A DNA stretch of 27,339 bases. It comes from PALSA-600 sp037142875. Lineage in GTDB: Bacteria > Actinomycetota > Thermoleophilia > Gaiellales > Gaiellaceae. The stretch is taken from positions 1 to 27,339 of the forward strand of contig JBAWZV010000013.1 in assembly GCA_037142875.1 (NCBI GenBank), given 5' to 3'. The notes below the pieces were generated by a model. The model had not been told where the DNA came from. It saw nothing but the letters and a program-made list of their open reading frames with translations, and made no database searches. A program made the position numbers and the translations under genes. This document shows positions 17,165 to 25,010 of this stretch, one piece after another; position 1 is the stretch's first letter; each line of letters starts with the position of its first letter.

Positions 17165-18190
17165 CTACAGGATGCCGCATACAGCCGCATACAGGGGTGC
17201 CGCGCCAAATCGCACCGGGTCGGTAGCGACGAGCCCCGTCTCGGCCTGCGCCGCCTCGATCGCCGCGAGCGCAGCGTCCTCGTCGAGATCGCGCGTGTTG
17301 AGGGCGATCGCAGCGACCTTCGCCGGGCGCGCGATCAGAGCGATACGCTCGTGCAACTCGACGAGGCGCGAGAGCGACGGCATCGGAAACGCCTCGTTCC
17401 CGTCGATGAAACGCTCGCCCGCCTTGTGGCACAGGACGTAGGCGTGCGGCGCGCTCCCGTGGAGGAGCCCGAGCGTCACACCGGAGTAGCCGGGATGAAG
17501 CAACGAGCCCTGCCCCTCGACCCAGAGCAGCTCGCCGCCACGAGCGACACCTTCGAGAACGAGTCGCTCCGCGGCGCCGGCGATGAAGTCTGCGACGACC
17601 GCGTCGACCGAGATCCCCCAGCCCGCGATCGCGATGCCCGTCTGCCCGGTGGGCACGAACTGGCTTGCGACGCCGGCGCGCCGCGCTGCCGCATCGAGCT
17701 CGAGCGACACGGTCATCTTCCCGATCGCGCAGTCGGAGCCGACCGTCAGCACCACCTTCGCGTGGTGCGTGAGGTTCGCACCCGTCGGCACGTTGAGGCC
17801 AGCGGGCGCCTTGCGCAGGTCGCGGAGCTCAACCCCGTGCGTCGCGGCGAGCGGTGCAAGCTCGGGGTCGTCCGAGATGAACTCGTGCAGGCCGCTCTCG
17901 ACGTCAAGCCCGCTCTCGATGCAGTCCTTGAGGAGGTCGCGCCACGCAGGCGGGAACCGTCCGCCCTGGGTCGCCACGCCGACGAGTGCCGCGGCCGGTG
18001 CGAGCCGGAGCGCGTCGGCAACCGTGCCCACGATCGGGAAGCCGTCCTGCTCCTCCCCAGCGCGTTCGCTGTCAAGGATCGCGACGACCTCGTCGGGCCG
18101 GTAGCGGATCACGCCCCTGGCCGTCTTGCCGTAGTGCGGGTCGGCCGAGTGCCCCTGGGCCAGGATGAGGAGCCTACGCTGGTCGGACAC
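17165..18190 (-). CDS. dgcN: DUF1611 family protein, DgcN-like
   Basis: The 341-residue protein has an N-terminal Rossmann-like part (L-L-I-L-A-Q-G near residue 7; G-V-A-T-Q-G-G-R-F-P at 71-80). Its C-terminal P-loop domain has V-G-S-D-C-A-I-G-K-M-T (150-160), the hallmark of DUF1611. Later motifs are L-L-W-V-E-G-Q-G-S-L-L-H-P and L-C-H-K-A-G. DgcN was described in marine bacteria and haloarchaea as a D-glutamate N-acetyltransferase working with the racemase DgcA. The adjacent enolase-superfamily gene supports that pairing, but DUF1611 members need not all share it. The GTG start (18188-18190) overlaps the epimerase gene by 17 bp; longer versions of this frame read as noise. The symbol is by family only. 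Confidence 0.82.
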   Translation of the reverse strand: MSDQRRLLILAQGHSADPHYGKTARGVIRYRPDEVVAILDSERAGEEQDGFPIVGTVADALRLAPAAALVGVATQGGRFPPAWRDLLKDCIESGLDVESGLHEFISDDPELAPLAATHGVELRDLRKAPAGLNVPTGANLTHHAKVVLTVGSDCAIGKMTVSLELDAAARRAGVASQFVPTGQTGIAIAGWGISVDAVVADFIAGAAERLVLEGVARGGELLWVEGQGSLLHPGYSGVTLGLLHGSAPHAYVLCHKAGERFIDGNEAFPMPSLSRLVELHERIALIARPAKVAAIALNTRDLDEDAALAAIEAAQAETGLVATDPVRFGAAPLYAAVCGIL

Positions 18191-19166
18191 CAAGTCCCAC
18201 CATCTCGGATGGACGCTGGATGCCGTCACTCCACTCGACACCCGGCCAGGGATCCTCGGCGAGCAGCAGGTTCCCGTCGAGGTCGACGTGGTCGCAGAGA
18301 CTGGCGATGTGCGCACCGGGTGCGATCCCGAGTCCGGATTCGACCATGCACCCGAGCATGACACCAAGCCCGAGAGCGCGCGCGGCGTGCGTCATCCGAA
18401 TCGCCTCGCGGAGCCCGCCGGACTTCGAGAGCTTGATGTTGATCCCGTGTGCGCGCGCGGCACACGCCGCGACATCGGCGAGCGTGTGACAGTCCTCATC
18501 GACGTAGATCGGGACGGGCGAGCGGCGCTTGAGCTCGGGCCCACCCGGGTCGCCCGCTGGCAGCGGCTGCTCGCAGTAGTCGAGCGGCATCTGGGGCAGC
18601 AGCTCGAGTGCCTCCTCGAGCGTCCAGTACTCGTTCACATCAACCTGGAGCGGCAGGACGGTCGCCGATCTGACGGCGAGCACCCGCTCGAGGTCGAGGC
18701 CGTCACGGCCTCCGAGCTTGAGCTTCAGCCGATGGAATCCGCGTGCCGCGGCCGCCTCGGCGCTGCGTGCCATGTCGTCCGGGTCGCCGAGCCACACCGT
18801 CCATGAGGTCGGGGGGCCATTTCGGCCCAACCCGAGCAGCCGATGGACGGGCACCCCGGCGAGCTTCCCCTGGAGGTCGTGGAGGGCACCGTCGAGCGCT
18901 GCCCGCGCCGCGTATCCGCCGGGAGGAAGCGTGGCCCAGATCTCGTCCAGCGCCCACGGATCATCGCCGAGTTCAATCCCGTCCAGCCATGCAAGCGACG
19001 ATGCCACCGACTCGTCGTAGCGCGCGATCGGCGCGCCTTCTCCGAAGCCGGTCAATCCACCGTGGCGGATCTCAACCGCGACGACCTCCGCCTCGTCCTG
19101 CGCCTCGCGCGCGATGACGAACGTCTGCGCTAGCCGCAACGTGACGCTGTGAGCCTGAAGCTCCAC
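18174..19166 (-). CDS. Enolase-superfamily dipeptide epimerase (YcjG/DgcA-like)
   Basis: Members epimerise dipeptides such as L-Ala-D/L-Glu from murein, or N-acetyl-glutamate when paired with DgcN. The 330-residue protein has the capping N-domain (G-F-G-E-G-A-P about 40-46) and a barrel with K-L-K (Lys148/150, base), metal ligands Asp176 (V-D-V-N-E), Glu199 (C-E-Q-P) and Asp223 (Y-V-D-E-D), and Lys248 in N-I-K-L-S-K-S-G-G. Relatives usually have K-L-D-K at that last point; here it is K-L-S-K. Residues 295-297 (D-L-D-G) match the D-x-D that holds the dipeptide amino group in characterised Ala-Glu epimerases, so a dipeptide substrate is at least as likely as N-acetyl-glutamate. The start is GTG at 19164-19166. 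Confidence 0.88.
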   Translation of the reverse strand: MELQAHSVTLRLAQTFVIAREAQDEAEVVAVEIRHGGLTGFGEGAPIARYDESVASSLAWLDGIELGDDPWALDEIWATLPPGGYAARAALDGALHDLQGKLAGVPVHRLLGLGRNGPPTSWTVWLGDPDDMARSAEAAAARGFHRLKLKLGGRDGLDLERVLAVRSATVLPLQVDVNEYWTLEEALELLPQMPLDYCEQPLPAGDPGGPELKRRSPVPIYVDEDCHTLADVAACAARAHGINIKLSKSGGLREAIRMTHAARALGLGVMLGCMVESGLGIAPGAHIASLCDHVDLDGNLLLAEDPWPGVEWSDGIQRPSEMVGLGVRPA

Positions 19167-19172
19167 CCCGGC

Positions 19173-19179
19173 TAGACTA
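19173..19179. promoter_or_regulatory. Overlapping divergent -10-like hexamers between the epimerase gene and tRNA-Arg
   Basis: The gap between the epimerase start (19166) and the tRNA (19192) is only 25 bp. TAGACT (19173-19178, plus) ends 13 nt before the tRNA, and TAGTCT on the minus strand (19174-19179) ends 7 nt before the GTG of the epimerase gene. I see no convincing -35 for either, so this is weak. Confidence 0.3.
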
Positions 19180-19191
19180 ACCGCTTCACAG

Positions 19192-19264
19192 GCGCCCGTA
19201 GCTCAGGGGATAGAGCGCGTGCCTCCGGAGCACGAGGTCGCAGGTTCGATTCCTGCCGGGCGCA
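19192..19264 (+). tRNA. tRNA-Arg (anticodon CCG)
   Basis: The cloverleaf closes well. The acceptor stem GCGCCCG pairs with CGGGCGC (19257-19263) with discriminator A. The D-arm is in AGCTCAGGGGATAGAGC. The anticodon stem CGTGC/GCACG encloses the loop CTCCGGA, giving anticodon CCG for codon CGG. The T-arm is GCAGG-TTCGATT-CCTGC. CCA is not encoded, so the 3' end depends on RNase Z and CCA addition. Confidence 0.96.
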
Positions 19265-19320
19265 TTGCAACACTCGACGATCGGCTGACGACGACCTCGG
19301 ACTCGCCTCGGGGGAAGCAG

Positions 19321-20751
19321 CTGATCCTCCTCACAGGAGCGACCGGTTACGTGGGCGGTCGGCTCCTCCGCGCACTCGAGGAGCGCGGGGAGCGTGTCCG
19401 ATGCCTCACGCGGCGCCCGGACGCTCTCGCTACGCGGGGTGAGCACACAGGCGTCGTTCAGGGCGACGTGCTCGCGATCGACTCGCTCCGAACAGCCTTG
19501 AGTGGCGTCGACACCGCGTACTACCTCGTCCACTCGATGGGGTCGTCGGGCAGCTTCGAGGAGCACGATCGCAGCGCAGCCTCGAACTTCGCAACGGCCG
19601 CACGCGAGGCTGGTGTTCGGAGGATCGTCTACCTCGGCGGGCTCGGTGCCGGGAATGACCTCTCAAGCCACCTCGCAAGCCGCCAGGAGGTCGGCGCGAT
19701 CCTCGCCACGTCCGGCGTCGACACCATCGAGTTGCGGGCGTCGATCATCATCGGCTCCGGAAGCCTCTCGTTCGACATGATCCGACGCCTGGTCGAGCGC
19801 CTGCCCGTGATGGTCACGCCGCGTTGGGTACGCACGGTCGCCCAACCAATCGCGATCGAGGACGTGATCGCCTACCTCGTCGCCGCACGCTCCCTGGAGA
19901 TCGACCGGAGCACCGTGTTCGAGATCGGCGGCGCCGACACGGTCTCCTACGAGGGCCTGATGCGCGAGTACGCACGCCAGATCGGGGTCCGCAGGGTGAT
20001 CATTCCTGTCCCGTTCCTGACAGCCCGTCTGTCCAGCCTCTGGCTCGGCCTCGTCACGCCGGTCTACGCTCGGGTCGGACGGAAGCTCATCGACAGCCTC
20101 CCCCACGAGACGGTCATCCATGACACGCGTGCCCTCGAGGCGTTCCCGATCCGCCCGCGCGGGTACCGAGAGGCCATCGCCCGCGCCCTTGCCAACGAGG
20201 ACGACGAGATCGCTGCGACGCGCTGGAGCGATGCCGTCTCATCCGCAGGCGGTCGACCAACTCTGGCCGGAGATGTTGGGCACGCCGGCCGCCTGGTAGA
20301 CACGCGCTCGGTTCGCGTTGACGCCACTCCGGCACAGGCGTTCGCGCCGATCCGGAAGATCGGCGGAGACACGGGCTGGTACTTCGCCGACGGGCTCTGG
20401 CGCATACGCGGGTTCCTCGACCTGCTCGTGGGCGGCGTGGGCCTCCGACGTGGCAGGCGCGATCCTGAGGAGCTCACGGTCGGGGCACCGCTCGACTTCT
20501 GGCGTGTGGAGGCGTACGAGCCAAACCGTCTGCTTCGCCTGCGCGCCGAGATGAAGGTTCCGGGCCGGGCCTGGCTTCAGTTCGAGATCGAACCCGACGG
20601 CGCGGGAAGCACGATCACCCAGACGGCGATCTTCCAGCCGATCGGGCTGGTCGGACGCCTCTACTGGTACAGCCTCGTCCCGCTGCACTCCGTGATCTTC
20701 GGCGGCATGCTGCGAGCGATCGCGCGCATCGCAGCGTCATCCCCGTCCTGA
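19321..20751 (+). CDS. SDR-family NAD(P)-binding protein with C-terminal DUF2867 domain
   Basis: From the likely start the protein is 476 residues. An extended-SDR Rossmann fold opens at once with L-I-L-L-T-G-A-T-G-Y-V-G-G-R-L-L; later motifs are G-D-V (about 41), A-Y-Y-L-V-H-S-M and L-G-G-L-G. The SDR part ends near residue 300. The C-terminal part (about 325-476) is the DUF2867/START-like region with G-W-Y-F-A-D-G-L-W-R-I-R-G and V-G-G-V-G-L-R-R-G-R-R-D-P. The function is unknown; homologues are called NAD-dependent epimerase/dehydratase or complex I-like NDUFA9 proteins. No ATG, GTG or TTG lies in frame between the tRNA end and the Rossmann motif. A CTG (19321-19323) with GGGGGA 5 nt upstream fits best. 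An in-frame GTG at 19219 lies inside the tRNA and is unlikely. Confidence 0.85.
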   Translation: MILLTGATGYVGGRLLRALEERGERVRCLTRRPDALATRGEHTGVVQGDVLAIDSLRTALSGVDTAYYLVHSMGSSGSFEEHDRSAASNFATAAREAGVRRIVYLGGLGAGNDLSSHLASRQEVGAILATSGVDTIELRASIIIGSGSLSFDMIRRLVERLPVMVTPRWVRTVAQPIAIEDVIAYLVAARSLEIDRSTVFEIGGADTVSYEGLMREYARQIGVRRVIIPVPFLTARLSSLWLGLVTPVYARVGRKLIDSLPHETVIHDTRALEAFPIRPRGYREAIARALANEDDEIAATRWSDAVSSAGGRPTLAGDVGHAGRLVDTRSVRVDATPAQAFAPIRKIGGDTGWYFADGLWRIRGFLDLLVGGVGLRRGRRDPEELTVGAPLDFWRVEAYEPNRLLRLRAEMKVPGRAWLQFEIEPDGAGSTITQTAIFQPIGLVGRLYWYSLVPLHSVIFGGMLRAIARIAASSPS

Positions 20752-20760
20752 TCGCAGCGG

Positions 20761-22860
20761 TCAGGTCCGGATCGCGAGGCTCCAGTAGCCACCAAGCGAC
20801 TGGACGCGCCAGCCGGAGCGGGCAAACGCGTCCGACACGGACTGGTCGACATGCCCGATGACCACCGAGAGGTACTCGGCCTCGTTGGCCTTCGCGACGG
20901 CCGTGGCCGGTGAGAGGAAGCGAATCCGACGCTTGAGATTGGGACCGAAGAGCAGGTAGGTCGGGTCGTCCCCACCCATGACGGCGCCGATCAGCCCGTC
21001 GGACTCGGTGTCCTGATCGAGCTCGCTCACCGCCTCACCGGCGGCGGTCTGCCAGGTGAACCAGGCCGCCTCCGAGCGGGTGAGCTGCCACGGATGGCCG
21101 TAGCCGCTGTTGAAGCGCTTCGCCTCGTTCTGGTCGAGCGCGAGCCACACCGCGATGACCGCGACGGCGAGCACCGACAGCGCAGCCTCAGTGCGTGCGA
21201 GCACGCCCGCAAGGAGCGGCACGCTCAGTGCCACGGCGACGAGCACGAACCGCGACAGGAACGGGTTGTACCGCGAGTTGGCGGCGAGCAAGGCTATGAA
21301 GACCGGGATCGACAGCGCGAGCGCGAGACGGCGACGGTCCCCGCTCCCTCTGATCGCGGCAATGACCGTGACAGCGGAGACGCCGAGGATAAGGAGTCCG
21401 AGCGGACCGAACGCGGCGAAGTCCTCCTTCACGAAGCGGTTGATCTTCCACGTGAAGCTCCGCCCGAGGAACGCAGTCGACGAGCCGCCGACCGGCAGGC
21501 CGGTGACCCGGACGACGCCGTGGAGCGCCCCGGCGACAAGCAGCGCCAGGGCGGGCGTGCAGAGCGGCAACGCGATCCAGAGCGCACGGCGAAGCCGTGG
21601 CCGTACCGGCCGACGGCGCAGCCAGGCGATCACGATCAACGCGAGTGCGACGTCGACACCCACGAGCGCAGGGCCCCATGTCAGCCAGGTGCCGAACCCC
21701 GGGAGATCGCTGAAGCGATAGATGACCGCGACGAAGACCGAGACCGCATCGGTGAGGTTCGGTGACATCGTGTTCTCGACTCTGCCGTCGCCGTACCCGA
21801 GCACGTGCCCCGTCTCGACGAGGTTGAGGACGTATCCCCAGCAGCCGACGAGCACGAAGCCGGCGAGCGTCGCGCCTCCAAACCTGACGGCGACCCGCCG
21901 CCCGCATCGCACCGCCAACAACACGACGACGGGCAATGCGAGAGCCGTTGTCAGCTTGACGCCGAGGCCGAGCGCAACCGCAAGACCGGCCAGCACGACG
22001 CCCGCCTGCCCGCCACGCAGCAGGAAGGCAACCGCAACCGCCGGGAACGACGCTGCAACCAGATCGTTCTGCGCCGTGATCGACTCGAGAGCGACGAGCG
22101 GCAACGTCGCAAACAGAAGCGCTGCACAGACCGCGCCCCGCAACTCGTGGCCGAGCGAGCGGGCGCTCGAGTAGACAGCACCGACGATCGCAAGCTCTGC
22201 GAGAAACTGTGGCAGCGCCGAGAGTGCCGCACTCCCCGTCGTCACGAAGAGCGCGAGAATCTCCTGCTCGGCGACTGGCTGGAACTCGTTGATCCGCCCC
22301 GTCGGGGCGTCGGGGACCCAGTAGATCCCTCCGTGCTGGAGCCACATCGCAACCCGCGTCAGGTGGTAGCTGAGGGCATCCCAGTTGTTCGGAGGCGACG
22401 CGACGACGAGCAGGAACTCGTAGGCGAACACCGCCGTGGCGACCAGCACGAAGGCGCCGATGATCGGGTCGCGGAGCGCCCGCCATGCAGCTGCCGCCGT
22501 CCTCGGCATCGCAAGCCCCGGACGGCCACGCCGCCACCACACAACGAGGGCTGCGGCAAACACCGCCACCTCGACCTCGCCGAGCCGCGTCTGCGTGACT
22601 CCGCGGAACGGCGAGAGCGCAGCTGTCGTCGCCGTCGTCTCGGCGACGAAGCACACGTACGCAGCCAGAAGCGACGGCACAGGCCCGTCGAGGCGAAGGC
22701 TTGCCGCGACGAGGAGCGCTGTAGCAGCGAGCAGCACGAGCAAGGCGACGCCGACCACGCTGCGACTATCGCAGAACCACGCGACGCGATGTGCGCGTTC
22801 CGCGGCAACACGATCGGTGAGCCCTGGCGCGCGGCGGTGATGGCGGTACAATGCGGCCAT
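20761..22860 (-). CDS. Large GT-C-like (PMT/GT39-type) integral membrane glycosyltransferase
   Basis: Starting at the ATG 22858-22860 the protein is 699 residues, with about 12 hydrophobic segments from V-V-G-V-A-L-L-V-L-L-A-A onward. The first large loop has S-P-P-N-N-W-D-A-L-S-Y-H-L-T-R-V and M-W-L-Q-H-G-G-I-Y-W, the usual first-loop signature of GT39-like mannosyl/arabinosyl transferases that use polyprenyl-phosphate sugars; the Asp is the likely catalytic site. A soluble C-terminal part (about the last 110 residues) ends the protein. The frame is open another 44 codons upstream (in-frame ATG at 22878), and no Shine-Dalgarno fixes the start. Its stop lies 9 bp from the stop of the SDR gene (convergent). 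Confidence 0.75.
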   Translation of the reverse strand: MAALYRHHRRAPGLTDRVAAERAHRVAWFCDSRSVVGVALLVLLAATALLVAASLRLDGPVPSLLAAYVCFVAETTATTAALSPFRGVTQTRLGEVEVAVFAAALVVWWRRGRPGLAMPRTAAAAWRALRDPIIGAFVLVATAVFAYEFLLVVASPPNNWDALSYHLTRVAMWLQHGGIYWVPDAPTGRINEFQPVAEQEILALFVTTGSAALSALPQFLAELAIVGAVYSSARSLGHELRGAVCAALLFATLPLVALESITAQNDLVAASFPAVAVAFLLRGGQAGVVLAGLAVALGLGVKLTTALALPVVVLLAVRCGRRVAVRFGGATLAGFVLVGCWGYVLNLVETGHVLGYGDGRVENTMSPNLTDAVSVFVAVIYRFSDLPGFGTWLTWGPALVGVDVALALIVIAWLRRRPVRPRLRRALWIALPLCTPALALLVAGALHGVVRVTGLPVGGSSTAFLGRSFTWKINRFVKEDFAAFGPLGLLILGVSAVTVIAAIRGSGDRRRLALALSIPVFIALLAANSRYNPFLSRFVLVAVALSVPLLAGVLARTEAALSVLAVAVIAVWLALDQNEAKRFNSGYGHPWQLTRSEAAWFTWQTAAGEAVSELDQDTESDGLIGAVMGGDDPTYLLFGPNLKRRIRFLSPATAVAKANEAEYLSVVIGHVDQSVSDAFARSGWRVQSLGGYWSLAIRT
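22847..22852 (+). promoter_or_regulatory. Possible -10 (TACAAT) for corA
   Basis: TACAAT differs from the consensus TATAAT by one base and is unusual in this GC-rich sequence. It lies about 65 nt before the corA ATG, inside the first codons of the divergent membrane-protein gene. The matching -35 would be the poor CTGGCG at 22824. Confidence 0.35.
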
Positions 22861-22916
22861 GTCCGCGTCCACGATCATCGACGACCCGCTCAGTACCGAT
22901 GCACGGCCGCTAACCC

Positions 22917-23906
22917 ATGCCGAGCCTGCCTCGCATCCGGCGGACGCGCAGCTCCCGCGATACAGCGGCTGTTGTCGCGCATCCGCGCGCACCCGCTGAG
23001 CTCAGCGCAGCCGGACTCACCTGGATCCACCTCGACGGCCCGACGCTCGAGGCCGCACAGGACCTTGCCGACCGCTTCGGCTGGCATCCGCTCGACGTCG
23101 AGGATGTTCTCTCGAAGCGCCAGCGGCCCAAGGTCGACGACTACGCCGATGAGGGATACCTCTTCGCTGTCCTCCACTTTCCGGCCTATGACCGCACCGT
23201 CCAGAGGCTGAACGCCGCCGAGCTCGACGTCTTCGTCGGCCCCGACTACCTCGTCACCCTCCCCACTCGGGAGCTCCATCCGGTCACCCGCCTCTTCCGC
23301 CGCTGCGAGGAGGACGACGCGTTCCGTGAAGGCCTGTTCTCGAAGGGCTCCGGCCGGCTGCTCTACGAGGTGCTCGACGACCTCTTCGACTACTGCTTCC
23401 CGATCCTCGACAAGATCGGCCACAAGCTCGACGCGCTCGAGGACGACGTCTTCGAAGGAAAGTCGGACGAGGTCGTCCGCGACATCTCGAACGTCAAGCA
23501 GGAGATCATCAGCTACCGGAAGATCATCAAGCCGGAGCGCTCGACGTTGCGCGTTCTCGAACGGCACGTCGAGCGGTTCCTGCCGGAGGAGCTCGAGCTG
23601 TACTTCGATGACATCGTCGATGCCGCCGAGCGCATCTGGGACATCCTCGACAACTACAAGGAGGTCGTCGAGGCGCTCGAGTCGACAAACGAGGCGGTCA
23701 TCTCGCACCGGCAGAACGACGTCCTCCGTGTCCTGACGGTGTTCTCGGTTGTCCTGCTCCCGCTCACCCTCATCACCGGGTTCTTCGGGATGAATGTCGA
23801 GTTCCCCGGCTTCGGGACGGTGTGGGCCTTCTGGTCGATCTTCGCGGGCATGGCGTGCCTGCTCGTCGGACTGCTCTCGTTCTTCCGCTTCAAGCGCTGG
23901 CTCTGA
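22917..23906 (+). CDS. corA: CorA-family magnesium/divalent cation transporter
   Basis: CorA forms a pentameric channel for Mg2+ (also Co2+/Ni2+) in the inner membrane. The 329-residue protein has the long cytoplasmic funnel with many acidic helices (L-D-V-E-D-V-L-S-K-R-Q-R-P-K at about 60-73, the coiled region 145-260). Two C-terminal membrane segments follow (V-F-S-V-V-L-L-P-L-T-L-I-T and A-F-W-S-I-F-A-G-M-A-C-L-L-V-G-L-L), with the selectivity motif G-M-N in F-F-G-M-N-V-E-F-P-G between them and a basic tail F-K-R-W-L. Length and layout are normal. The ATG has no clear Shine-Dalgarno. Confidence 0.95.
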   Translation: MPSLPRIRRTRSSRDTAAVVAHPRAPAELSAAGLTWIHLDGPTLEAAQDLADRFGWHPLDVEDVLSKRQRPKVDDYADEGYLFAVLHFPAYDRTVQRLNAAELDVFVGPDYLVTLPTRELHPVTRLFRRCEEDDAFREGLFSKGSGRLLYEVLDDLFDYCFPILDKIGHKLDALEDDVFEGKSDEVVRDISNVKQEIISYRKIIKPERSTLRVLERHVERFLPEELELYFDDIVDAAERIWDILDNYKEVVEALESTNEAVISHRQNDVLRVLTVFSVVLLPLTLITGFFGMNVEFPGFGTVWAFWSIFAGMACLLVGLLSFFRFKRWL

Positions 23907-23925
23907 CCGAGCCGCCGGGCGTCGC

Positions 23926-24996
23926 TCAGACAGCGGCTGCGAGGCGCTCGATACCGGCCTCGATCTCATCCGGAGCAGCCGATGCGAACGAGAGCCGAAG
24001 GCAGCTGGCCACCGCGCCAAACTCGGTGCCGGCGACGGCCGTGACGCCTTCGGCACGCTTGAGAATCTCGCGTCCATCCGGGTAGCCGGGAAGCGTCAGC
24101 CAGAGGAAGAGCCCGCCCTCAGGCCGCGACCAGCTCGCGCCGCCGAAATGCTTCTCGAGCGCGCCGATCATCGCGTCGCGCCGCGCCTTGAGCTCGCTGC
24201 GAAGCTTGACAAGATGCGGCTCGAAGCTGCCACGCCGCAGGAACTCGAAGCAGACCGCCTGGCTCGTCAAGACCGGGGAGATGTAGGTGTCGTTCGCACG
24301 GGCGATCAGACTGCCCGCGACGCGCTCGGGCACGATGAACCAGCCGACCCGAAGCCCGGGAGCGATCGTCGCCGAGAACGAGGAGCTGTAGACCGACGTC
24401 TGGCCCGAGAGGTCGAAGAGGGCCGGAAGCGGCTCCCCCTCGAAGCGGGTCAGGCCGTAGGAGTCGTTCTCGATCAGCAGCGTTCCCTCGGCGTTGATCA
24501 GGTTCTCGACTTGGAGGATCTCGAGCACGCGCTGGCGGCGCGCAAGCGTCATCGTCCACCCTGTCGGGTTCTGGAAGTTCGGCATCGTGTAGACGAACGG
24601 CGGTCTCGCATACTGGGTGATCTGACCAGCGAAGTCGTCGACCCCGAGTCCCTCCTCATCGATCACGACGGCCATGACCGCGGCGCCGAGCTTGAGGAGC
24701 GCCTTCTGCGCGCGGTCATGCATCGGACACTCGACCCCGATGTTGCGTCCCATGATGTTCTCGCCGACAAGCAGCGAGAAGCCCTGGAGCCACCCGTTGG
24801 TCAGCACAACCCTGAACGGATGCACGCCGAACCACTCGGCAATCAGCTCACGGAGCGGTGAGTAACCGGCGCCGGTGCCGTATGACAGAAGCGTCCGCCC
24901 GTCACGGCGCAGAACAGCCTGGGCGCAGTCGGTGAGCTCCTCCGTCGGGAGAAGGTCGGCCGCGGGCGTGTCCCTGGCAAGCGAGACGGTGTCCAC
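23926..24996 (-). CDS. Aminotransferase-fold (class I/II) homologue lacking the PLP lysine
   Basis: The 356-residue protein follows the fold-type I aminotransferase layout (MocR/2-aminoadipate aminotransferase-like). It has S-Y-G-T-G-A-G-Y-S-P-L-R-E (38-50), T-N-G-W-L-Q-G (66-72), N-F-Q-N-P-T-G (140-146), I-E-N-D-S-Y-G (175-181) and the C-terminal C-L-R-L-S-F. The Schiff-base segment usually reads S-F-S-K-x-x-x-P-G-x-R-x-G; here it is S-F-S-A-T-I-A-P-G-L-R-V-G, with Ala209 (GCG, 24370-24372) in place of the lysine. The substrate-side P-x-Y-D is P-M-H-D. The frame is otherwise intact with no stop, so it does not look like a decayed gene. Normal transamination is not expected. It may bind PLP or a ligand as a regulator, or catalyse something else. 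The start is GTG. Confidence 0.85.
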   Translation of the reverse strand: MDTVSLARDTPAADLLPTEELTDCAQAVLRRDGRTLLSYGTGAGYSPLRELIAEWFGVHPFRVVLTNGWLQGFSLLVGENIMGRNIGVECPMHDRAQKALLKLGAAVMAVVIDEEGLGVDDFAGQITQYARPPFVYTMPNFQNPTGWTMTLARRQRVLEILQVENLINAEGTLLIENDSYGLTRFEGEPLPALFDLSGQTSVYSSSFSATIAPGLRVGWFIVPERVAGSLIARANDTYISPVLTSQAVCFEFLRRGSFEPHLVKLRSELKARRDAMIGALEKHFGGASWSRPEGGLFLWLTLPGYPDGREILKRAEGVTAVAGTEFGAVASCLRLSFASAAPDEIEAGIERLAAAV

Positions 24997-25010
24997 GCCG
25001 CCAGCTTAAA

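Noticed and set aside
17115..17432. Upstream extension of the secreted hydrolase frame
   Set aside because: Placing about 105 Arg-rich residues before the signal peptide makes no sense; the stretch overlaps the end of the DUF1611 gene.
15540..17441. Plus-strand open frame of 633 codons opposite the secreted hydrolase
   Set aside because: It mirrors the codon pattern of the minus-strand gene, is Arg-rich with no domain, and the minus frame has a signal peptide and catalytic motifs.
19219..19320. Translation of the SDR gene from GTG inside the tRNA
   Set aside because: The codons before 19321 lie in tRNA and spacer, have no Shine-Dalgarno, and would add 34 residues before a normal SDR N-terminus.
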